Shown one piece after another: positions 1 to 8,892 of a DNA stretch of 64,000 nt. Position 1 is the first letter of the stretch; every line of letters begins with the position of its first letter. The notes beneath the pieces are model-generated. The model worked only from the letters and a program-made list of their open reading frames with translations, was not told where the DNA came from and made no database searches. Origin of the DNA: Exiguobacterium sp. Leaf196 (GTDB lineage Bacteria > Bacillota > Bacilli > Exiguobacteriales > Exiguobacteriaceae); the NCBI RefSeq assembly GCF_001423965.1, contig NZ_LMPV01000009.1, positions 124,001 to 188,000 on the forward strand. The letters run 5' to 3'. The translations under genes were made by a program, and so were the position numbers.

Positions 1-881
1 GCGACCTCCTCCCACTCAAGAATCTTATTGAAATCCTGTACATACCACTTTTCATCATCACTTAAGGTCGAAGCCCCTTTGTCATACAATTCCTCTAAAC
101 GATCTCTTGCATTCCCCATCTCGACTAACCGACCTATTTCTTCATGCTTTCGAGTATTCACGTCAAGACGTCGGTCGATTTCTCGTTCACGTTTCATCCA
201 TTCTCTTGAGTTCACTTCATACCGTGCTTGCTCTTCTAATAAGATACCAAGCCCACTATCTTGGAAGTAATGAAGCGCACGATAATCCGCTTGTTCTAAG
301 TTCCCCTTTTCTAGTAAAGCAAGCGTCTCCTCGAAATCAAGGAAGGATGTATTTTGCATACGCGTTGTTTGTTCACGATTCTTTAGATAATGCATGAAGG
401 CGGCTTGTTCTACCTTCGAAAATCGACTGACCTCTAGCAACTCATCCATACTCTTGACCATTTGACTGACGTGTAGTGGAAGTCCCTCACTCATGAGATT
501 CCGTCCACCGCCACGAATTGAGTCATTAAGCGTGTCGGAAAGAAGGACAAGAGAAGTTCCCTTCCAAATTCCTTTTTGTTCACTCATCTCATTTCGAAGT
601 GTAACTAAGAAGTCGATACTCGTATCAATCCCTGTTGCAGCAATAACGAATTTTTGACTGCCGTATTCTAAGGAAATTGTCTCATACGTTCGTGTTCCAG
701 ATGGATGACGGTACTGAAATGGTTTACTCGTCGATAAATTGGAGAGTGCATTATACATTTCTACGACGTGTTTCCTAGAGGGCAAGTGAACATAATATCG
801 ATCCGTTTGTTGATTTAGTGCCTCTTGCTGAAAGAAGCGATTCAATTGTTGACTAATATGATTAAAGAATGGATTTGACAT
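1..881 (-). CDS. dptH: DNA phosphorothioation-dependent restriction protein DptH, N-terminal part
   Basis: Partial gene that runs off the left edge; about 293 codons are visible with no stop. The ATG at 881 follows a GGGGA ribosome site and overlaps the end of dptG by 20 bases. The visible residues begin MSNPFFNHISQQLN and form a mostly helical, charged region with no ATPase motif yet; in the DptH family the HerA/FtsK-like ATPase lies further downstream. DptH works with DptF and DptG to restrict DNA that lacks phosphorothioate modification. The call rests mainly on the gene order dptF-dptG-dptH and on general resemblance of the N-terminus, so the family is likely but the part that would prove it is outside the window. 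Confidence 0.7.
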   Translation of the reverse strand, partial: MSNPFFNHISQQLNRFFQQEALNQQTDRYYVHLPSRKHVVEMYNALSNLSTSKPFQYRHPSGTRTYETISLEYGSQKFVIAATGIDTSIDFLVTLRNEMSEQKGIWKGTSLVLLSDTLNDSIRGGGRNLMSEGLPLHVSQMVKSMDELLEVSRFSKVEQAAFMHYLKNREQTTRMQNTSFLDFEETLALLEKGNLEQADYRALHYFQDSGLGILLEEQARYEVNSREWMKREREIDRRLDVNTRKHEEIGRLVEMGNARDRLEELYDKGASTLSDDEKWYVQDFNKILEWEEV

Positions 882-2235
882 ATTGAGCATCCCCACTATC
901 GCTTTTCTTTTCCAAATAATTCAATTTATCAAGTAGTTTAACGACTTCTTCTTTCGAATTATAGTCGAACCAAACACCTCGTTCTTCGAGCCGCTTCCAT
1001 AGCTCACGTAGTTCGATTCGCTCCTCTTTTACTGATACTGCAACCAGCATCAATAACTGTTCTTGTGACAAGGATAATAACGTTCCAAGTGAACCACCAT
1101 TTTTCCGATAGAATTGTTTTACAAGCATTTCAAGTGTCTTCGGATATCGGGAATTCAATTCTTTCGATACTCCCATCCGAATCGTTCGATGTAAATCTTC
1201 GAAGGCATCCCGCAATGTTTTTCCTTCTAAATTGTGTGGTACATCCTGTTTCGTCCAAGTAGCATATTCTTCTTCTAACCATTCATAAATCGATGATATG
1301 AATGGTTGTCTCCCTTCTGGTTTTTCAGCGAAAAACTCGAAGTAGTCATGGTATAGACGGTTCTTATCATGACCAATAAAATCGTTCATCGATAAAATAT
1401 TCAATGCATGCTCATGCGCATAGAAATGTTCCAGTCCGTACTTAATCAATCTGTATCCACTCTCATAATTTTCACGCCATTTTGCTCCCTTTTCCCATCG
1501 AAGAAGAAAGTATAAAGGTTGAAGATGGTGCGCCTCAAAATGCCCAATTTTGTTCACTTTGAAGATAGTTTGTGTAATCGATGTGAATGCATAATGAACA
1601 AGTAATGCTGACAGATTCTCGATTAGAAATTTTGGATTACGCCGCATATGTGCTACGTCCTCTTGAAAACGTTCCTCAAGTCCAGGAAATAATGAGCGAT
1701 ATGTCTCTTCTCCTTGATCGTAGCGCGCTACTGGAGATAATTGCTCCATGAGTACTGTAGTGATGATATCCATTTCCTCAGTCGTCTGGAAGTGGTCATG
1801 TAAGACAGTTCGGTTTTCTCTCGCATATGTGTCATATAGATACCGAGCAAAGTCGATTTCCCCTACTTGTTCTCGTTCATTTTCCGAAAGAGGTACCCGC
1901 TCTAATTGCTCAATTTTATCGATTCGCTGACTTGTTACGTCATGATTTGATTCTTCTAGATAGTACTCAAACAGTTGCTTAGACTCATCATCGTCGAATT
2001 TTCCTAGTCTTAGCACGTCATCAAAAGACTGACTTTTTAAATCGATTTCTGCAGATTTCCCTTTAATCATCCGTACGAATGCACCGGTAACTGATAAAAA
2101 ACCGTTCTCAAATTTCACACGCTCTGGCTCTCGGGTAGGAAAAGGCAGAAGATAGACGTTCTTTCTTCGTGCAAAAACATATTTTCCACCTTTTCCTGCA
2201 AAACGCCGGATGCTTTCCTTCTTAAGTTGATACAT
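862..2235 (-). CDS. dptG: DNA phosphorothioation-dependent restriction protein DptG
   Basis: 457 residues, no signal peptide or membrane segment. DptG is the middle subunit of the DptFGH restriction complex, which attacks DNA without the Dnd phosphorothioate mark; its biochemical role is poorly defined. The N-terminus (MYQLKKESIRRFAGKGGKYV, then RRKNVYLLPFPTREPERVKFENG) is what I recognise as DptG-like. The start codon abuts the dptF stop (TAA then ATG), and the end overlaps dptH by 20 bases, so the three genes are translationally coupled. No catalytic motif is visible, as expected for this family. The name depends partly on the neighbouring ATPase. Confidence 0.75.
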   Translation of the reverse strand: MYQLKKESIRRFAGKGGKYVFARRKNVYLLPFPTREPERVKFENGFLSVTGAFVRMIKGKSAEIDLKSQSFDDVLRLGKFDDDESKQLFEYYLEESNHDVTSQRIDKIEQLERVPLSENEREQVGEIDFARYLYDTYARENRTVLHDHFQTTEEMDIITTVLMEQLSPVARYDQGEETYRSLFPGLEERFQEDVAHMRRNPKFLIENLSALLVHYAFTSITQTIFKVNKIGHFEAHHLQPLYFLLRWEKGAKWRENYESGYRLIKYGLEHFYAHEHALNILSMNDFIGHDKNRLYHDYFEFFAEKPEGRQPFISSIYEWLEEEYATWTKQDVPHNLEGKTLRDAFEDLHRTIRMGVSKELNSRYPKTLEMLVKQFYRKNGGSLGTLLSLSQEQLLMLVAVSVKEERIELRELWKRLEERGVWFDYNSKEEVVKLLDKLNYLEKKSDSGDAQYVKSIL

Positions 2236-4452
2236 TTACTTCACCTTCTTTACTTCGTATCGTGATTTTGAGAATTTTGGTTTTGAAATTTCTAGCATCG
2301 AGTAATCTAGTGTATGGACAAGCAATAATTTATTCGTCTTGTCTGCCCCTTGAATTAGCTTTTCATGAAATTCAGCAAATTGAAGTGCATTTTGTACATC
2401 TTGTTTTGTAGGACGGTAGCCGGATGCTACTTTTTTCAGTAAAGCAAACAAAGAATAATCCAAATCAAATAAGTGATTTGTCGCATCTTGTTGATATCCG
2501 ATACGGACCGAAGGCTCAAAACGAGTTAAGATATTCTGCCCTTCAGCCATCCCATACGTTTCTTCGTCGACACTTTCTTCGACTTTCAACGTGATGGCCA
2601 TACGGAATCGTTTATTCGGTGGATCGATGTATATATAACCATCGCGCGGCGAACCTTTCCACATATACAATACGTTGTTTAATAGTTCAAAGACCTCGCC
2701 CATACCTTCTTCGTCCCCGGTGTAGTAAGCAAATAATAGCTGGACGAATGATTCATAGATATCATCAATTTTTTCTGGATAGAGTAAAGCATAGTTACGA
2801 ATCAACAGACGTGCGAATGCAAGCTGTGTCTCACGACCATAAGCTTCTGATAGACGTTCCCATACACCATCCAATGCTCGATCACCCAGAATTTCTTTAA
2901 CCATTCTTTCAGGATGTTCAGTCATGATGAAACGTGTCAACATCATATCGAAATGTTGAAGGCGCATCTTCACAGGGTCAACTTCATGTAAAATATGAAG
3001 AAGATGAGAACGGTCAGGGTGTGCGAATAAAAGATTTGGTAACATAGCATCAATATGTTCTTGAAGTGAAGAGATAGCCGTCGTCACCTTTACCGGTACG
3101 ATGATATCGTAAATGAAGTTATACAAAGCCCGCATAGATATGATTACTTTTTGCTTAATCATCGCCTCGACTAAAGCTTTGACTACTGCTTGTTGTACAG
3201 ATTCATGTTGCAACAACTCAAAATTCTGATGAGCCGCCGTTACATTTTCTTGTTGAATATCTTTTAACCATGATTTATAAAATGGATTTTTTTCATCCTT
3301 CGCTGTGATACGTCGGATAATTTCCAAACAAACTCTAGAAGTGGCCCCATTCGACGTCACTTCATAAAATTGTTCTCCAGAGAAATTAAGTAGATGGAAA
3401 TGCCCTTCGCTTTTTCCGTTACTCGCGGCTGATGCAAACACTTCACTTCGATCGATAAAAGACGTCACTTGATTAAAACGCCCTTTAGATTTTTGAAGAT
3501 GATAAAAATTATGCAAGACACCTAAATTGATGGCAATAATTGTCGTCCTCGCCTTTTCCGGTGATGCATCGAAATGATGTAAGACTCTCTCCAGTGTCTC
3601 AAGCGCATTTTCACTTGGATTATGTGCTTCGGTCGAATCATTATGTACCAACACCTCTTCAAACAAATCAGGACGATTCTCCATCAAATAAGCAAGTAGA
3701 TGACTTTTCCCATCTCCTACACTACCGCATAAGAGAATCAGGCTAGGTGAAGGACTCTTGCGAGCCACTTCCAGTTTTTCCGTCAACATTTCCTGAATAG
3801 GACGAACAACATGCATATAAGCCCGAAGAGACCCAAAAGATTCTGCATGAACAACAGATTCTTTCGACGAAGATTGTAAGACACGCATTCTCGTCAAAAA
3901 GTCACCAGACTCTGTTATGAAACCAGTATTCGATTCTTTGTATTCAAGATGTTCGGGTTTCTCGATAGCCACCTCAACAGGTGTAGGACTCGTCTCAATA
4001 ATCTTAGACATCGGAAAATCTGAAATCTTATTTTCTTTAGCAAAGAACTTACAATCACTGATCCAGGATTGAGCGATTTCCATTAAAATATTTAGCGCTC
4101 TAAATCCTTTTGAAACACGAAGATTCTCTGCATAAATTGAATCGCTTATTTTAATATATTCGTTCGCAATTTGAAATTCACGCATCGATACATTAAGTCC
4201 AACTCGCATATGTTTCCATGCCAAATGTAATAAGTTTTTTTGAAACAAGTGTGATTTCGTTTTATCTTGGCCTATTTGCTCAGCTAGTTGTGTCGAACGC
4301 TTTTCAGATAATGCTATGAATAATCCATCAAGATACGCTAATGCCTCCGTCGGACTATCTTCAATCATTTGATTAATCTCATCGAAATGAAAAATTATTT
4401 CGTCTACATGAAGAAGCGTCTGTAACTCTCCCCAAACTTCTACTTCTTTCAA
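2236..4452 (-). CDS. dptF: DNA phosphorothioation-dependent restriction protein DptF (P-loop ATPase)
   Basis: 738-residue ATPase of the DptFGH system, predicted to power recognition or cleavage of DNA lacking phosphorothioate. A Walker A motif, LLCGSVGDGKSHLLAYL, sits near residue 245, followed by VLVHNDSTEAHNPSEN, a segment I associate with DptF. The first 170 or so residues are a helical region before the ATPase core. The start is TTG at 4452 behind GGGGTGAG; no earlier in-frame start has a better ribosome site. It is first in the dptFGH operon and is separated by an 80-base AT-rich gap from the helicase gene upstream, which may hold the operon promoter. No dndBCDE modification genes are in this window. 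Confidence 0.8.
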   Translation of the reverse strand: MKEVEVWGELQTLLHVDEIIFHFDEINQMIEDSPTEALAYLDGLFIALSEKRSTQLAEQIGQDKTKSHLFQKNLLHLAWKHMRVGLNVSMREFQIANEYIKISDSIYAENLRVSKGFRALNILMEIAQSWISDCKFFAKENKISDFPMSKIIETSPTPVEVAIEKPEHLEYKESNTGFITESGDFLTRMRVLQSSSKESVVHAESFGSLRAYMHVVRPIQEMLTEKLEVARKSPSPSLILLCGSVGDGKSHLLAYLMENRPDLFEEVLVHNDSTEAHNPSENALETLERVLHHFDASPEKARTTIIAINLGVLHNFYHLQKSKGRFNQVTSFIDRSEVFASAASNGKSEGHFHLLNFSGEQFYEVTSNGATSRVCLEIIRRITAKDEKNPFYKSWLKDIQQENVTAAHQNFELLQHESVQQAVVKALVEAMIKQKVIISMRALYNFIYDIIVPVKVTTAISSLQEHIDAMLPNLLFAHPDRSHLLHILHEVDPVKMRLQHFDMMLTRFIMTEHPERMVKEILGDRALDGVWERLSEAYGRETQLAFARLLIRNYALLYPEKIDDIYESFVQLLFAYYTGDEEGMGEVFELLNNVLYMWKGSPRDGYIYIDPPNKRFRMAITLKVEESVDEETYGMAEGQNILTRFEPSVRIGYQQDATNHLFDLDYSLFALLKKVASGYRPTKQDVQNALQFAEFHEKLIQGADKTNKLLLVHTLDYSMLEISKPKFSKSRYEVKKVK

Positions 4453-4532
4453 TCAATCTCACCCCAATTAGTTTATACATTTATTTTAATAAGTTATATT
4501 TAACTTTATCATTATTTGGATAGAATGAACAT

Positions 4533-6857
4533 TCAGTTTCCTTTTTTAGCAAAATATATATTCATTCTATATCGAACAATTTCTAATATCATTTTATAAA
4601 AATCATTCGACGCATAATCAACTGTCGAAATAGTTAATTTGTTGTTTTCGAATACGAATGGCCTGCCCATTTTCGGAAACGGCATTTTTTTTAATAATCT
4701 CTCAACTTTAGTAGCATCAAACGTTCCTTTTAACTCAGCCGTTTGGGCATCCTTCAATTCCCGATACTTCTCCGCATGCAAATAATCATAAAAGAACGGT
4801 GCGACTTCTTCGGCCGTAATCGGCTCCATCCAGCGCTCTTCTCCCCGCTCAAGCATCGCTAGCAAGACGACCATCTTATAGCTCCGGTTCATGATCGTCT
4901 TTTCGACCTGCTCGATCAATTCACGATTTGCTTCATATGCTTCGATCTCTTCGTCTGATAACTCCTGATGCTCTTTTAAGAAACCAATGTAAGAACCCCA
5001 CTCCTGTTTATAGCCTTGCGGAACTGCTGCATACTCACCGATTTCAACATAGGATGGTCGACGACCGAGTTCGTATTTGATTTGCTCATATTGTTCAATC
5101 AGTCGTAACTTCCGCTGACTTGGTTGCCGGAGTCGATGAATCAATTCCAATGCCCGTGTATCGAACTCAATCACACAGCCGGGCGGTGGCGTAATCGGTT
5201 CTGTCTCCCCTCGCTTGAACGATTCTTTCATCGTTCCGAGCAATTTCAGTTTCGTCTCGACGTTACGATAGTTCCCGATCAAATCAATGATGACGCAGTG
5301 CGATTTGTCTTGCGCTAAACGTAAGCCGCGTCCGATTTGCTGTGTATAAATGGCGACGGATTCAGTTGGACGACAGAACAGAAGTGTATCGACTTTCGGA
5401 ATATCGACACCTTCGTTAAATAAATCGACAGTAAAGAGAACGTCAATTTCGCCCTGCTCGAATGCTTGCATATGTTGCGCGCGATTCGTCGTCTGCCCTG
5501 TCAGTGCAAATGCCGTCGTTCCTTTTTCCCGGAATACTTGCGCCAGATATTCCGCTTGCTTGATCGACGAACAAAAGCCGATCGTCTTCGTTTGCCGATG
5601 TTTCTCCCAAGAATGATAGATATTATCCGCGACTTCACGATCGAGTTGCCGATGCTCGAGTTGCGACGCATCATAGGTCCGACCAATTCGTCGAATCTGA
5701 GAATAGTCGATCGTGTCATGAATACCGTAATAATGAAACGGCGTCAAAAATCCTTCAGCAATCGCTGCCGTGAAGTGCATCTGGAAAGCAACGTTATGGT
5801 GACAGATCGCATAGACATCGGCTCCATCCATTCGGTCTGGTGTTGCCGTCAGACCGAGCAAGAAACGAGGCGTGAAATGATCAATGATTTTCCGATAACT
5901 CGTTGCTGCCGCGTGATGGAACTCGTCAACAATAATGAGATCAAACTGATCCGTTGCAAAACGGTCCAAGTGACGCTTTTGCGCCAACGTCTGGACGGAA
6001 GCGAAGACGATCTCCGTCGTCTCTGTGACGGTCCGGTCACTGCCGATATAAAAGCCAGTCTGCCACGCCGGATTGACTTTTTGAAACGAACGCTCTGCTT
6101 GCAGTAATAGTTCTTTTTGATGTGCCAGGAACAGGACTCGTGTAAAGTTTCCCGCAAAGAACGCACTCAGATAGGTCTTCCCTAGTCCAGTCGCAAGCAC
6201 TGCCAACGCCCGTGTCCGTCCTTCTTCCATCGTTTCCCGTAACGCTTGCAGCGCTTCTTCCTGCACCCGGTGCGGCAGGATTTCTGGCGCAACGACGACC
6301 GTTCCTTCGTCATACTCGACTTCTGGTTCTGCGACATATTGACGTGCCGCGTACTCTTGACGATAAGCGTCTAAGACAACCGGATTCAATTCCTCTGCCG
6401 ATTCGCTGAGATAAAGATCCATGAAGGCATCAATCGCATCATCAAGGATCTGTGGAGCGACAGCTTGCGGTAGATGAACGTTCCATTCAATACCGGACCG
6501 AAGCGCACTGTTCGAGATGTTCGACGAACCGACGATTGATAAGCCAGTCTCTGCGTTTCGAAACAGATACGCTTTCGGATGGAACGAGCGTCCGCCTGAC
6601 CGATAAAAGCGAACTGACAACCCATCAAGCGCAAGCAACTGCGCCAATGCTTCTGGATCGGTGATATGTAGATAGTCGCCAATCAACAGCCGAATCTCGG
6701 CTCCTCGTTGCAAGGCGCGACGAAATGCCGGAACGAGCAAGGCGACGCCTGACTTCTGAGCAAACGCTGCGACGATATAGACTTCCTCTGCCAAATCAAT
6801 GGCCTCGACGAGTGAGTCATATAAGTGATGCGTCGTCAGCTTCGCTTCCGGGATCAA
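4533..6857 (-). CDS. PLD-nuclease / superfamily 2 helicase fusion
   Basis: 774 residues. The N-terminus is a phospholipase-D-type nuclease domain with H93-P-K95 and G110-S-S-N113; the Asp of the full HKD motif is missing, and there is one motif only, so an active site would need a dimer. It is followed by a two-lobed SF2 helicase: Walker A TGLGKT near 225, box II DEFH near 310, LTATPDR, and motif VI QQIGRGLRLA. The C-terminal 230 residues resemble the tail of DUF3427-type helicases. The ATG overlaps the stop of the MazG-like gene by four bases, so the two are made together. It lies directly upstream of dptFGH, which suggests a defence role, but many chromosomes carry such helicases elsewhere. 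The domains are certain; the function is inference. Confidence 0.85.
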   Translation of the reverse strand: MIPEAKLTTHHLYDSLVEAIDLAEEVYIVAAFAQKSGVALLVPAFRRALQRGAEIRLLIGDYLHITDPEALAQLLALDGLSVRFYRSGGRSFHPKAYLFRNAETGLSIVGSSNISNSALRSGIEWNVHLPQAVAPQILDDAIDAFMDLYLSESAEELNPVVLDAYRQEYAARQYVAEPEVEYDEGTVVVAPEILPHRVQEEALQALRETMEEGRTRALAVLATGLGKTYLSAFFAGNFTRVLFLAHQKELLLQAERSFQKVNPAWQTGFYIGSDRTVTETTEIVFASVQTLAQKRHLDRFATDQFDLIIVDEFHHAAATSYRKIIDHFTPRFLLGLTATPDRMDGADVYAICHHNVAFQMHFTAAIAEGFLTPFHYYGIHDTIDYSQIRRIGRTYDASQLEHRQLDREVADNIYHSWEKHRQTKTIGFCSSIKQAEYLAQVFREKGTTAFALTGQTTNRAQHMQAFEQGEIDVLFTVDLFNEGVDIPKVDTLLFCRPTESVAIYTQQIGRGLRLAQDKSHCVIIDLIGNYRNVETKLKLLGTMKESFKRGETEPITPPPGCVIEFDTRALELIHRLRQPSQRKLRLIEQYEQIKYELGRRPSYVEIGEYAAVPQGYKQEWGSYIGFLKEHQELSDEEIEAYEANRELIEQVEKTIMNRSYKMVVLLAMLERGEERWMEPITAEEVAPFFYDYLHAEKYRELKDAQTAELKGTFDATKVERLLKKMPFPKMGRPFVFENNKLTISTVDYASNDFYKMILEIVRYRMNIYFAKKGN

Positions 6858-7177
6858 TCCTCGACCTCGATCAGGTAAAGGCGTTCTTCGAATCCGCCGC
6901 GTTGTTGCTGTTTCTTCGTTCGGACGGCTTCCAGTTCCTCGACTGTCACGCCATGTGTCTTCGCTAACGCTTGGATGAGCTCCAGTAAATCAGCTAACTC
7001 CTCGACAGCGTCTGCGTCCGTCGTCGCTTCCTCGTATTCAGCCAGTTCTTCATGTAATTTCTTTTTCGCTTCCACTAGGAATTCATTTTCATCCAACGTG
7101 CGGAACGTCGCTTTTTTCCCATTTTGGTCGATGATGTTTGGAATCGCGTCTCGAACTAATTTATGATAAAGTGGCAT
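6854..7177 (-). CDS. MazG-like nucleotide pyrophosphohydrolase
   Basis: 107 residues. The all-helical all-alpha NTP pyrophosphohydrolase fold is recognised from KLVRDAIPNII at the start and the metal-binding EELAEY then VEELADLLELIQAL pattern (EExxE...ExxD). Family members hydrolyse nucleoside triphosphates or phosphoribosyl-ATP to the monophosphate. AAAGGAG precedes the ATG at good spacing. It ends in a four-base overlap with the PLD-helicase gene, and it is the first gene of that two-gene unit. Its pairing with a helicase-nuclease rather than with histidine biosynthesis genes argues against HisE and for a housecleaning or defence task. Confidence 0.85.
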   Translation of the reverse strand: MPLYHKLVRDAIPNIIDQNGKKATFRTLDENEFLVEAKKKLHEELAEYEEATTDADAVEELADLLELIQALAKTHGVTVEELEAVRTKKQQQRGGFEERLYLIEVED

Positions 7178-7266
7178 ATCAATTCACTCCTTTGAAGGGT
7201 TGAGGGATCTCCGAGTCGAATCACTCGGTGTCGTACATATGTATTTTATAAGAGGAGGTTCTTTTC

Positions 7267-7656
7267 ATGTCTACATTCAAACAGATCGACACAACGAACG
7301 CCCCTGCTGCAATCGGTCCTTATTCACAAGGCTTCATCGCGAACGGAACACTCTATGCTTCTGGTCAAATCCCGATCGATCCCGCAACAGGTGAACTTGT
7401 ACCAGGCGGAATCACGGAGCAGACGGAACAAGTCATGCGAAACGTCGATGCCATCCTGAAAGAGGCAGGACTGACACCTGACCGCGTCGTCAAGACGACA
7501 TGCTACTTAACGAGCATGGAACACTTCGCTTCTTTTAATACGATTTATTCCGATTACTTCGCACCGCACGATTACTTCCCGGCTCGGTCTTGTATCGCGG
7601 TTAAGGAACTACCAAAAGGTGCATTAGTTGAAGTCGAGATCTTAGGACTCGTGTAA
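7267..7656 (+). CDS. ridA: RidA family 2-iminobutanoate/2-iminopropanoate deaminase
   Basis: 129 residues, full length for the YjgF/YER057c/UK114 family. It hydrolyses reactive enamine/imine intermediates made by PLP enzymes such as threonine dehydratase. The signature GPYSQG near the start, ASGQIPIDP, and FPARSCIAV with the catalytic Arg near the C-terminus are all present, followed by KGALVEVE. A trimeric cytosolic enzyme is expected. The ribosome site AGGAGG is 8 bases before the ATG. It is divergent from the MazG-like gene and is followed by a strong terminator, so it is probably monocistronic. Confidence 0.95.
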   Translation: MSTFKQIDTTNAPAAIGPYSQGFIANGTLYASGQIPIDPATGELVPGGITEQTEQVMRNVDAILKEAGLTPDRVVKTTCYLTSMEHFASFNTIYSDYFAPHDYFPARSCIAVKELPKGALVEVEILGLV

Positions 7657-7662
7657 TCTGAT

Positions 7663-7691
7663 CGCTACGCACTCGTTGCGTAGCGTTTTTT
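7663..7691 (+). terminator. Intrinsic terminator of ridA
   Basis: A perfect 9-bp stem CGCTACGCA / TGCGTAGCG with a 5-base loop, followed by six T. Confidence 0.9.
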
Positions 7692-7954
7692 CATCGCAAT
7701 CCCCAGCGTCCTGTTCCTTTCCTCGTCTCACTGTAAAAAAGGTCCTGCTCTCCCTGGTACAATTCACACTCACTCGCATGCAGGTAGATCAATTTTCGAA
7801 TACGTGCCTCGAGTCCTGCTTCTGATGTAAACCGTGATAGATCCAAATGTTCTATTTGTCTGACGCGCTGGTAGATATCAATTAAATCGAGTGGCGATTG
7901 TCGTTCTAGGATTTTCTGAATTGCATCAAGTAACTGCTGACTCTCATCCGTCAT
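7691..7954 (-). CDS. Hypothetical 87-residue protein
   Basis: Small acidic, helix-rich protein with no signal peptide or membrane segment and no family I recognise. It is the last of three overlapping genes on the minus strand (8743 to 7691), overlapping the membrane-protein gene before it by 11 bases, which supports real translation. The ribosome site lies inside the upstream gene (AAAGGAG type, GGAGTTAGAAGGACATG). The stop abuts the ridA terminator. Confidence 0.6.
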   Translation of the reverse strand: MTDESQQLLDAIQKILERQSPLDLIDIYQRVRQIEHLDLSRFTSEAGLEARIRKLIYLHASECELYQGEQDLFYSETRKGTGRWGLR

Positions 7955-8306
7955 GTCCTTCTAACTCCTTTCTCATCACTTTATTTTGAATCGCATTCAT
8001 CACAATCGGTATTTGCACGACCAGATTCAAGACACTCACTCCGAGAACCAGTTGACTGACTGTCAATGGATTAAAGTATCCTTCGCCATATCCTTCCCCC
8101 ACGCTGAGCGCGATCCCATACGAAATCGCAAACGACACCATATTGCCGATGACGATGTATTTCGGTTTTCCACTCCGCGCAAGTGAATATGATAGAACAC
8201 CGAGTCCAAATAAAAATAAGGCATACCCTAGTATCGAACCCTCTTTCCAATCGAGATAAGGTCCAAGCCACGCAAACGGTATCAGATACAATAGGGCTCG
8301 TTTCAT
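7944..8306 (-). CDS. Hypothetical membrane protein, about four helices
   Basis: 120 residues with hydrophobic segments near residues 3-16, 25-42, 50-68 and 81-105, so a small integral membrane protein with positive residues at the termini and between helices. No family recognised. It overlaps the gene upstream by four bases (ATGA) and the gene downstream by 11, so it is the middle of a three-gene operon of unknown function. Confidence 0.65.
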   Translation of the reverse strand: MKRALLYLIPFAWLGPYLDWKEGSILGYALFLFGLGVLSYSLARSGKPKYIVIGNMVSFAISYGIALSVGEGYGEGYFNPLTVSQLVLGVSVLNLVVQIPIVMNAIQNKVMRKELEGHDG

Positions 8307-8743
8307 TGTTCACCCTCCACTTCTTCGTCTTTTCGGTTACTCCCAGCATCGTAATAACCGTATAGCAGTTCTCGAATCATCTCCCACCCTGGTGGAAACA
8401 CGTTTGATCGTGAAATTATTTCTGTTCCGTTTTCTGTCGTCACATGAATCTCCCAATCTGTTCCGCCAATAATAGTAAAGCTTTCAGGATCCGAATACTC
8501 TCGCCATTCATTGGCATTAAATCGATCCGACCACATGTCGATTAGATAGATGTCCTCTTCCGTCAGCTTTCTGAATAATGGATGCTCTTCTTCATCTAGA
8601 AAGAGACGCCCTTTCGGATACCATGGACCTAATAATTCTTCCTCATCTTCCGCACGAAGCGTCTGACTTGCGCGATCCCACCAAAACGTCTGTCCTCTTC
8701 CCATACCGGACTCTCGGAAATAAATTCGTTCGACTGTTTGCAT
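8303..8743 (-). CDS. Hypothetical 146-residue protein
   Basis: Soluble, acidic, Trp- and Tyr-rich protein with no recognised motif. Two in-frame starts exist, at 8752 and 8743. AGAGG touches the first ATG but is about 8 bases before the second, so 8743 is preferred. First gene of a three-gene operon with the small membrane protein and the 87-residue protein. It stands divergent to ecsA, and the 140-base gap between them must hold both promoters. Confidence 0.65.
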   Translation of the reverse strand: MQTVERIYFRESGMGRGQTFWWDRASQTLRAEDEEELLGPWYPKGRLFLDEEEHPLFRKLTEEDIYLIDMWSDRFNANEWREYSDPESFTIIGGTDWEIHVTTENGTEIISRSNVFPPGWEMIRELLYGYYDAGSNRKDEEVEGEQ

Positions 8744-8892
8744 CACGCTCATCCTCTAAAATTGATATTTCCATTATAGCCCATTTGCTATTTTTAACCT
8801 GTTACATTTTTTACTATGGTTCTGCTGATTTCTGTGACTGTGAAACATTTTTCTTCTTCTATCAGTAAATGTAGTGAAAGGAGATGTTTCAC

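Noticed and set aside
5466-6107. 213-codon plus-strand reading frame inside the helicase gene
   Set aside because: Shadow of a strongly coding minus-strand gene; no ribosome site and Arg/Cys-rich nonsense product.
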